Positions 7,959 through 13,829 of a stretch of DNA of 64,000 bases are shown piece after piece. The stretch comes from JAHBNG01 sp039028975. GTDB taxonomy: Bacteria > Chloroflexota > Anaerolineae > Caldilineales > Caldilineaceae. The notes under the pieces are model-generated. The model searched no databases. It saw only the letters and a list, made by a program, of their open reading frames with translations, and had not been told where the DNA came from. Every line of letters starts with the position of its first letter. Position 1 is the stretch's first letter. The stretch covers positions 62,001-126,000 of the forward strand of contig JBCCHB010000013.1 of assembly GCA_039028975.1 (NCBI GenBank), read 5' to 3'. The translations under genes and the position numbers were made by a program.

Positions 7959-9917
7959 TCAGGAGACGATTTCATCAAAACGCGGATCGTGGCGGACCCA
8001 GTGGAGGTCAGGATCTTCTTTGGCCGAATCTTTGTACCCAGGAGTTTTATGGACGGCTTTGGCAAGTAGCTCCAATGCTTTGTCTACGTTGCCCGCAATG
8101 CTTTCAAAACAGGCGGCAAAGTAGCTTCGCTCGTAGTCAACCAGCGGTGCGGCCTTGGCGAGCATCTCAATCCAAAGAATACTATCGCCTTGAAGTTTAG
8201 CGATACCAGCGATCGCGCTTAGAGCAATAAAACTATCAGGCTGTATCGAAAGAGACTGACGATAAGATGTCAATGCTTCATCCGTGTGGCCCAACTGCTG
8301 CAGCGCTTTCCCACGATTGCGGAACGCCATCGCATCCTTGGGGATGAGGGAGATGGTCTGGTCGTAGTCCGCTATGGCCTCCTCTAAATCTCCTTGGACT
8401 CTGTAGGCGTTCCCTCGATTGTGATATGCCGTGGCGTACTCTAGGTTGAGGGAGATGGCCTGGTCATAGTCCGCTATGGCCGCCTTCAGATTCCCTTGGT
8501 TGGAGTAAGCGTTCCCTCGATTGTAATATGCTGTGGCGTCCTCTGGGTTGAGGGAGATGGCTTGAGCATAGTCCGCAATAGCCCCCTCCAAATCCCCTTG
8601 GACTCTGCGGGCGAGTCCTCGATTATGATAGGCCGCGGCGTCCTCTGAGTTGAGGGAGATGGCTTGATCATAGTCCGCCATGGCCGCCTCTAAATCGCCC
8701 ATGGCTCTGTGAGCGTTCCCTCGATTGAAGTGTGCTGTGGCGTCCTCCGGGATGAGGGAGATAGCTTGGTCGTAGTTCTTGATTGCCGCCTCCCATTCTC
8801 CTTGGTTGGAGCGGGCGATCCCCCGAATGATGTATGCGTCGGCGTCCTCTGGGTTGAGGGAGATGGCTTGATCATAGTCCGCTATGGCCGCTTCTAAATC
8901 GCTCTTGGCTCTGCGGGCATTCCCCCGAATGATGTATGCGTCGGCGTCCTCTGGGTTGAGGGAGATGGCTTGGTCGTAGTCCGCTATGGCCGCCTCTAAA
9001 TCCCCCTTGACTCTGCGGGCGATCCCCCGATTGTTATAAGCATCAGCGTCCTCCGGGTTGAGGGAGATGGTCTGATCGTAGTCCGCTATGGCGGCCTCCA
9101 AATCCCCTTGCTTATAATGGGCGGTCCCTCGATTGTTATAGGCAAAAGAGTCCTCGGGATTGAGTGAGATGGCCTGATCGTAGTCGGCGATGGCGGCCTC
9201 CAAATTTCCTTGGTCAGAGAAGGCGATCCCTCGATTGAAGTATGCTGTGGCATATTCCGGGTTGAGGGAGATGGCCTGGTCGTAGTCCTTAATGGCACCA
9301 GCGGGATCCCCCTGCATCTGACGAGCCAGTCCCTGGGCAAAATAGTGGAAATCAGATAAGGGGAAAAATGGAGCAAAGGGCAGGGACCCAGCTTGTTTGA
9401 TGGTTCTAAATAACACCAGAACGCTTCCCCACGCTTGGCGACGGATTGCCTTGGCGAGTAACTCGTCCAGTAATTTGATTGATTGGTCTTGTTGACCGGC
9501 TACCACCAAACAGTAAAGGGCCTCTAGGTTGGCAACCGTTTCATTAGGATGGATCAGATAGGCATAGACGGCTCGTTTGGCTGCTGCTTGTAACGTTTCC
9601 GATGGCAGTAACTGTAAGAGACCATCTCGAGTCTGTTCGTGGTAGGCCAGCCCTTGGGGGATCGTCTCCACAAAGTTCAGATTGGAGAGAAAACGTACGG
9701 TCTGCTCAACATCGTGCTCTCCATCATCAGCCATCAGCCCAGTGAGAATTTCCTTATCAAACCAGCGCAGAATGACGCAATCGCGCGCAATGTCGGCCAC
9801 TTCAGTGGGCAACTGCTCAAAGGCTATCTCGGCAATGATGGCGGAGCGATCTGCATCATCTTTTGCTCCAGCCAATCTCTGTAGAATGGCTTCTGGATTG
9901 AGGGTTGGATTGCTCAT
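7959..9917 (-). CDS. Winged-helix/TPR protein, partner of the EAD1-NTPase
   Basis: A 652-residue protein whose ATG overlaps the stop of the EAD1-NTPase gene by four bases (ATGA, 9914-9917), so the two are probably translationally coupled. Residues about 30-130 (ARDCVILRWFDKEILTGLM, then LAYHEQTRDGLLQLL) resemble the winged-helix segment that follows the ATPase in STAND proteins. From about residue 200 there are about eleven 34-residue TPR units of the form ADYDQAISLNPEDATAYYNR. The C-terminus is degenerate TPR ending WVRHDPRFDEIV. TPR superstructures commonly serve as the sensor arm of STAND NTPases. I infer that it supplies the winged helix and sensor missing from the upstream NTPase. It could instead be a free-standing scaffold. 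Confidence 0.88.
   Translation of the reverse strand: MSNPTLNPEAILQRLAGAKDDADRSAIIAEIAFEQLPTEVADIARDCVILRWFDKEILTGLMADDGEHDVEQTVRFLSNLNFVETIPQGLAYHEQTRDGLLQLLPSETLQAAAKRAVYAYLIHPNETVANLEALYCLVVAGQQDQSIKLLDELLAKAIRRQAWGSVLVLFRTIKQAGSLPFAPFFPLSDFHYFAQGLARQMQGDPAGAIKDYDQAISLNPEYATAYFNRGIAFSDQGNLEAAIADYDQAISLNPEDSFAYNNRGTAHYKQGDLEAAIADYDQTISLNPEDADAYNNRGIARRVKGDLEAAIADYDQAISLNPEDADAYIIRGNARRAKSDLEAAIADYDQAISLNPEDADAYIIRGIARSNQGEWEAAIKNYDQAISLIPEDATAHFNRGNAHRAMGDLEAAMADYDQAISLNSEDAAAYHNRGLARRVQGDLEGAIADYAQAISLNPEDATAYYNRGNAYSNQGNLKAAIADYDQAISLNLEYATAYHNRGNAYRVQGDLEEAIADYDQTISLIPKDAMAFRNRGKALQQLGHTDEALTSYRQSLSIQPDSFIALSAIAGIAKLQGDSILWIEMLAKAAPLVDYERSYFAACFESIAGNVDKALELLAKAVHKTPGYKDSAKEDPDLHWVRHDPRFDEIVS
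8291..9310 (-). repeat. Tandem 102-bp TPR-coding array, ten in-phase units
   Basis: The word GAGGGAGATGG (plus strand; last copies slightly changed) recurs at exact 102-base intervals, from about 8346 to 9264, with long blocks almost identical between units. The array encodes the central TPRs. Such identity at the DNA level points to recent duplication or gene conversion and makes unit number likely to vary. Confidence 0.85.
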
Positions 9918-11062
9918 AGTGATGACGCTCCAACAAAAGGTTGCACCAAGCTGGCAAATTGACCGGGAATATACTTGGCGGCTGTAGCAAAGTCTCTTAT
10001 CGACTGTTCGGATAGTTCCACCGCTAGCTCTTTGCAGTAGTCGATGTAGTTCTGCGGCTGGGTTACTGGCTCTAATTGATGAGAGCAGCAGACGAATTGA
10101 TAGGAGCGGGCCGGTTCAGGCAGGGCGCGACCACCCACCACCACACAGATGTGCTCCACAGGTTTAAGATCGGCCAACAGATGCTCCATTAGCCATCGTT
10201 GTACATCGTCGTCGGCATTTTCCACTTGGTCAAAGATAAGGACCAGCGGGGTATGGTTGAGTTTGGTCAGATCATTGACGATGCAGGTCGTTAACTCGTA
10301 CTCAATCTGCTGGGTTTGCTCGTCCTTTTCTGCGTCAGCCTTACTGCGGTCTGCAGATAGAGCCGCCAATAGATCCTCAATCGTATCGCCTTGAATCTGG
10401 GGTTGATTGGTCCACTCTTGCAAGGCGCTCTCATATTCAGGAAAGTTGGGCCGACCAAGGGTTTGGCAGAGGAAATCCATAAAGCCTATAATGGTAGTGG
10501 CTTGATTGCGCAGATCCAGGTTAATCGGTCGCCACCCTTTTTGAAAAGCAATGACGGGCAAGACCCGAGTCAAGAGATGGCTTTTGCCCATCTCTGGGCC
10601 ACCCGACAGCCGCATATAGCGCTGAGGGGTTTTTGTATTGAGGAGTTGGTGAAAGAGTTGAATTGGCTCGTCATGATTGATAGTCGGCGGATGACTGTTG
10701 CGCTTGGGCTGAGCTGTTGTCCTGTGGGCAGAATCAGCGGGTTGAGATGGCGTTGGCTCTGGGCCACTTGACGTCGTCTCATCTATCCCTAATTCTCGGA
10801 TAAGCCCAACGAGCGTTGGATTGCTCGGGTTGGCGTCTTGGGCCGCCAGCACCAGCTCTTTTAGCTTGCCTTGCGTCTCGGCCCACCCCACCAAGCGAAA
10901 GGTAACCTCATCCAGGCTGTTGCCACCGGCAATGGTGTTTAGGTTCTCACCCAGTTCAAAGCGAACCATCTTCTCCAGTTGGAAGCGGTCCGTAAAGGCA
11001 GAGAGAAGTGCACCATGCGTTTGGGCAAATTGCTCTTTTGTCAATTTTGTCAATTCGGCCAT
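9914..11062 (-). CDS. EAD1 effector-associated domain fused to AAA/STAND-like NTPase
   Basis: A 382-residue protein. Residues 1-90 match the EAD1 effector-associated domain closely (ALLSAFTDRFQLEKMVRFEL, LGENLNTIAGG, LVGWAETQGKLKELVLAAQ, NPSNPTL). A Pro/Ser/Thr-rich linker (95-130) leads to a P-loop domain: Walker A GGPEMGKSH at 154-162, Walker B near 275 (TPLVLIFDQVENADDD), then a sensor-like strand VVVGGRALPE. In known conflict systems an EAD on a STAND NTPase recruits, by EAD-EAD contact, a separate effector (protease, TIR, caspase-like and others) carrying the same EAD. The C-terminus ends right after the ATPase core, with no winged helix or TPR; these are encoded by the overlapping downstream gene. 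No EAD1-effector is in this window. The promoter is at 11125-11153. Confidence 0.88.
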   Translation of the reverse strand: MAELTKLTKEQFAQTHGALLSAFTDRFQLEKMVRFELGENLNTIAGGNSLDEVTFRLVGWAETQGKLKELVLAAQDANPSNPTLVGLIRELGIDETTSSGPEPTPSQPADSAHRTTAQPKRNSHPPTINHDEPIQLFHQLLNTKTPQRYMRLSGGPEMGKSHLLTRVLPVIAFQKGWRPINLDLRNQATTIIGFMDFLCQTLGRPNFPEYESALQEWTNQPQIQGDTIEDLLAALSADRSKADAEKDEQTQQIEYELTTCIVNDLTKLNHTPLVLIFDQVENADDDVQRWLMEHLLADLKPVEHICVVVGGRALPEPARSYQFVCCSHQLEPVTQPQNYIDYCKELAVELSEQSIRDFATAAKYIPGQFASLVQPFVGASSL

Positions 11063-11124
11063 TTCGTTCAGCCCAATCCGTCAGATGAATTTGAGTTGTT
11101 ATTCTTATCATCACATCACAATGC

Positions 11125-11153
11125 AGTATAAGATGGAAGGGATGGGCTGTCAA
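11125..11153 (-). promoter_or_regulatory. Near-consensus sigma70 promoter of the EAD1 operon
   Basis: On the minus strand a perfect -35 TTGACA (11148-11153) is followed after exactly 17 bases by a -10 TATACT (11125-11130). The expected start is about 55 bases upstream of the ATG at 11062. It is the best promoter match noticed in the window. Confidence 0.8.
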
Positions 11154-11249
11154 GGATCTTGGTGCGGAGGAGCGCTACCCACTAATTAGTCACCCTGGAA
11201 GTAGGGAGCGAGAATTTAATAAAACGAATGGAAGATCTCTCGAGTACTC

Positions 11250-11287
11250 AAGATAATAGACCCGAAGTCTTGGGTTTATTTGATCTT
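11250..11287 (-). terminator. Stem-loop just after the toxin gene
   Basis: AATAGACCC pairs with GGGTTTATT (one wobble) around an eight-base loop, with outer AAGAT/ATCTT pairing. It begins six bases past the toxin stop on the minus strand. No T-run follows, so it is terminator-like rather than a classic intrinsic terminator. The remaining bases between it and the promoter at 11125-11153 show nothing else. Confidence 0.45.
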
Positions 11288-11292
11288 GATTT

Positions 11293-11754
11293 CTAAATAT
11301 GAGTAGCGAGGCGTTGACCAACTAACCGCTCTCGATGTACATCGTCATAAAAATTGACTCGGATGAGCTTAAGTATCGATTCCAAAGTCATTGGAGTTGC
11401 AGGAAAATGTGGAAGACGCCATCCCACGTGGAGATGATATTCGGGCTTATAGTGTTTATCACCGTCATGATGTTCATATTCGTATCGAAAGTAATAACCG
11501 CTTGGTCGTTCATAGTGATAAGCATATCGTTCTGCAAGCACGCGGCTATCACTACCTACCCGAAATCGCTCTTCAACTCTTAGGATTGCATCATCCTTAA
11601 AAATCAACCCTGGATTGTTAGCAAGTAAAGACCCGCCTTGATTATCGCGGTTAGTCTTAATGTCAATAGGGCGAGATTGACGAACTAGAATTCCATCTCG
11701 TACTTGTGCAATCAGTAAACTGCGAATATAAGCTGTGTAATCACTTGCTTGCAT
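11293..11754 (-). CDS. TumE-like (DUF6516) toxin candidate
   Basis: A 153-residue protein. The middle follows the DUF6516/TumE pattern: an acidic strand (LIFKDDAILRVEERFRV), then ERYAYHYERPSGYYFRYEYE, a His-rich turn (HHDGDKHYKPEYHLHVGWRL) and a C-terminal helix (MTLESILKLIRVNFYDDV). TumE proteins are toxins of type II-like toxin-antitoxin pairs with TumA-like antitoxins. It lies 88 bases downstream of the antitoxin candidate on the same strand; the gap is mostly filled by a family F palindrome, so the pair was probably closer before the insertion. Longer than typical TumE (about 100-130) by an N-terminal extension. The family call is from pattern memory and is moderate. Confidence 0.55.
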   Translation of the reverse strand: MQASDYTAYIRSLLIAQVRDGILVRQSRPIDIKTNRDNQGGSLLANNPGLIFKDDAILRVEERFRVGSDSRVLAERYAYHYERPSGYYFRYEYEHHDGDKHYKPEYHLHVGWRLPHFPATPMTLESILKLIRVNFYDDVHRERLVGQRLATHI

Positions 11755-11776
11755 TGTGAATTACTTGGTTGGTTAC

Positions 11777-11861
11777 TATACTGCGGTCGTCTTGAAGACA
11801 GATGTTTTCTAAAATTCTACCAGAGAGACCAAACACCTATTTTCAAATGGAATTGAGTGTA
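11777..11861 (+). repeat. Family F palindrome between antitoxin and toxin
   Basis: It runs from TATACTGCGGTCGTCTTGAA through a central ACCAGAGAGACCAAACACC to GGAATTGAGTGTA. It matches 60554-60637 most closely. Its right end (11843-11861) supplies the last five codons and stop of the antitoxin gene. Confidence 0.75.
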
Positions 11862-12259
11862 GGTTGGGTTTGAAGCCAATCTTCATACAAAATGCTCCAC
11901 CCCATCTTCTCAGGGATATGGTCGACTTCGCCCTGTTTCCAAAGGCCGTAAAATTCTTGAGAATCCATGTTATATTGAGCCTCCAATTCGTTTAGGCGCT
12001 CACGCATGTCAGGCTCAGTCAACATCCGTATAGGGACGAGATCATTCGGATCATCATGACTGGACTCCTGTAGATCGTGCGCATTGGAATCTATACCATT
12101 GACACCGTTAACATAGTTCAAGTCTACAAATGGGTGGAGAAACTTATTGACCACTGCTTGGAGTTCAGCCAATGCTGCCTCAAGTTGGATAACCCTTTGC
12201 GTTAATTCACGATTCGTTGCTGGATTTGTTTGAACGTCAGCCAGCGGTTGGCTATTCAT
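11843..12259 (-). CDS. TumA-like antitoxin candidate
   Basis: A 138-residue protein. I start it at the ATG at 12257-12259, which has AAGGAG six bases upstream; the longer open frame runs back through the promoter region. A predicted coiled coil (ATNRELTQRVIQLEAALAEL) is followed by a variable acidic linker and a C-terminal module LNELEAQYNMDSQEFYGLWK, then GEVDHIPEKMGWSILYEDWL. This 'YxMxSxEF...W...Y' pattern is seen in small antitoxins placed before TumE/DUF6516 toxins. The last residues TLNSI and the stop are encoded by an inserted family F element, so the native C-terminus has been replaced. A related tail (LYEDWLN) survives as a relic at 13126-13160. Confidence 0.55.
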   Translation of the reverse strand: MNSQPLADVQTNPATNRELTQRVIQLEAALAELQAVVNKFLHPFVDLNYVNGVNGIDSNAHDLQESSHDDPNDLVPIRMLTEPDMRERLNELEAQYNMDSQEFYGLWKQGEVDHIPEKMGWSILYEDWLQTQPTLNSI

Positions 12260-12284
12260 AATCGGCTCCTTATACTTACAGCTC

Positions 12285-12330
12285 ATTAAGTGATCCCAAT
12301 TATATCTCACACGGAAGTAAGATGGCCAGA
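12285..12330 (-). promoter_or_regulatory. Promoter region of the antitoxin gene, copy 1 of a direct repeat
   Basis: On the minus strand a perfect -10 TATAAT (12299-12304) lies about 40 bases before the antitoxin start. A weak -35 (GGCCAT) is 17 bases away. The surrounding stretch, from CTCTGGCC to ACTTAATGA, is repeated at 13160-13208 upstream of the PhyH gene with the -10 intact. Confidence 0.55.
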
Positions 12331-12339
12331 GCCATTTTC

Positions 12340-13125
12340 TCACACATCCAAAATGTATCGCGCCGCCTCCCCGAGCCGTGCCAACGTTTCGTCCCGAATA
12401 TATCGCTTCTGATTGAGCTGCTGCTTCATCTCCCGCCGACAAAAGTACGAATGCATGGCCCGCCGCGGTGTATCACTCCGATTCAGGGTGCCGCCGTGCC
12501 ACGTATGGGAGTTGAAGATGACCACCGTCCCCGCTGGCGCGGTCACCAATATCTGGTTAGGATGAGAAGCGGCTGGATCATCGAGCGCATCTTTGGGGTG
12601 TTTGCGAAAACGGTGGGAACCAGGAACCAAGCGGGTGGCCCCATTCTCCTCGTTAAAGTCGCTGAGCAGCCAGAGTGAGTTGCAGACAAAGTAGCTCTCA
12701 TCTCTGGTTACCGGAACCGCAGGAACGCCCAGAATCTCCTGCCCGCCGTCCATGTGCAGCGCTTGCAGACCGTATCCAGGTAGTGCGGCACGACTGTTGA
12801 GCGAAGAGAGCTTGAAGTCGTTCTCCAGCACGTGGGCAATGGCAGCTACCACTCGTGGATGGGTAAAGCAGATCTCAAAGATGGAATCCTTATTGACCAA
12901 GTCGCTGAGACGCGCGGACCCCGCTTCTTGGTGAAACTCTTTGCCAGCATCATCTCCCTCGGCGGCCTCTAATTCTTCCAAGCGTGCAACAAATGCATCA
13001 ACTTGGTTGGGAGACATGACGTCGTAGAGGAAGAGATAACCGTTTTCGTCCAGGAACGTTTTTTCGTCATGGCTTAGGCTTTGCTCGGTAACACCGATTG
13101 CGTGTAGTACGTCTTGTGGGTTCAT
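12340..13125 (-). CDS. PhyH-family Fe(II)/2-oxoglutarate dioxygenase
   Basis: A 261-residue cytosolic protein of the phytanoyl-CoA dioxygenase family. It begins with the usual helix and FLDENGYLFLYDVMSPNQVD. The iron facial triad is visible as HMD (LQALHMDGGQE, near residue 124) and a distal His in FNSHTWHGGTLNRSDTPRRA, with the Arg that binds 2-oxoglutarate shortly after. Family members hydroxylate diverse small molecules; the substrate cannot be read from sequence. The promoter-like repeat at 13160-13208 lies upstream, followed by a relic of an antitoxin 3' end. A second, divergent PhyH gene is at 19253. Function as an oxygenase is likely, substrate unknown. Confidence 0.88.
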   Translation of the reverse strand: MNPQDVLHAIGVTEQSLSHDEKTFLDENGYLFLYDVMSPNQVDAFVARLEELEAAEGDDAGKEFHQEAGSARLSDLVNKDSIFEICFTHPRVVAAIAHVLENDFKLSSLNSRAALPGYGLQALHMDGGQEILGVPAVPVTRDESYFVCNSLWLLSDFNEENGATRLVPGSHRFRKHPKDALDDPAASHPNQILVTAPAGTVVIFNSHTWHGGTLNRSDTPRRAMHSYFCRREMKQQLNQKRYIRDETLARLGEAARYILDV

Positions 13126-13208
13126 GGTGGGTTCAGCCAGTCTTCATACAAAGTGAGATAGATCATTAAGTAATTCCAAATTATATCTTACAAGGATGCA
13201 AGATGCCA
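13126..13208 (-). promoter_or_regulatory. Copy 2 of the promoter repeat plus relic of an antitoxin 3' end
   Basis: On the minus strand a TATAAT (13180-13185) has a TGGCAT hexamer 17 bases upstream, inside the same context as copy 1 at 12285-12330. Directly after it comes TTTGTATGAAGACTGGCTGA, which encodes LYEDWL as in the antitoxin C-terminus (ILYEDWLQ). The body of that gene is missing, as if a deletion joined its promoter to its last codons. The PhyH ATG follows within 15 bases. Confidence 0.5.
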
Positions 13209-13237
13209 GAGCGAAAATAGCGACGGGAGTGTCCCAG

Positions 13238-13273
13238 AATGGATCCGCGTTTAAAAGATCCGCGGATCCCATA
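13238..13273. other. Hairpin with BamHI-like arms
   Basis: ATGGATCCGCG and CGCGGATCCCAT pair over 11 bases with one bulge around an A/T-rich loop of 11. It is in a divergent intergenic region. It could be a terminator for neither neighbour; function unknown. Confidence 0.45.
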
Positions 13274-13334
13274 CCGCTATCTCCCAAAATTTGGGGCGCG
13301 CCCATATAGAGGGAGCATCTTAGTGTGTAGGAGA

Positions 13335-13476
13335 GAATGCATTGCACCCAGTTCAAGCCATTTTTGCAGCCGAAATCACCAACTGGGTGCGTTGCATGCG
13401 GCTCGCCACCCGCATGCGATGCACGGTTGAGGAATCTGGCGGACGGTCCATGCTCTTTTGCAACCGTGCATCGCAT
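13335..13476. repeat. Two adjacent related palindromes
   Basis: The first pairs GCATTGCACCCAGTT (13337-13351) with AACTGGGTGCGTTGC (13381-13395), two mismatches. The second pairs ATGCGATGCACGGTTG (13414-13429) with CAACCGTGCATCGCAT (13461-13476), perfectly over 16 bases. The arms of both share a GCACC/GCACGG core. Each could fold as a long hairpin. They do not match families A or F. Confidence 0.65.
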
Positions 13477-13625
13477 TCTCGTTCATTTGCCTCGAAAGTG
13501 AGCTTTTCCCATACAGCAATCAGGTAGCAAAACCAGCCGTTTTGTGATAGCATAAACGTGTATATTTTCTTCTCTATTCAAAATGACTGTTCGGATTCGC
13601 TGTTCAGATTCAACGATGAATATAC

Positions 13626-13785
13626 TTCGCCAGAAAAGCCTTGTCCCAACTCGTGACCACTCCACTCTGGGAAATGTTGAGAAGGGAGGACATCCCCGTC
13701 TTCACGAGGACAGTCTTATCTTCATTGGTACAAGTTTCCCGTCTACACGGGAACAAGTTTTTTTGCCGTCTATACAAGAGTAGAA
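13626..13785 (+). repeat. Family A element with extra hairpin units
   Basis: It opens with TTCGCCAGAAAAGCCTTGTC and follows the family through GAGAAGGGAGGACATCCCCG. The usual right end is degraded. Instead the internal hairpin appears three times in diverging form: CCCCGTCTTCACGAGG, CCCGTCTACACGGG and GCCGTCTATACAAG. The intergenic interval 13209-13829 holds no gene; it contains this element, the palindromes before it and the leader of the next gene. Confidence 0.6.
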
Positions 13786-13829
13786 TTACCATCATCTAGA
13801 TATTGCCTCTCGAATCACGGAGAACCCAA

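Noticed and set aside
8291..9310. Regular repeats that might suggest a CRISPR array
   Set aside because: The period is 102 bases throughout with no unique spacers, and the repeats code for TPR units.
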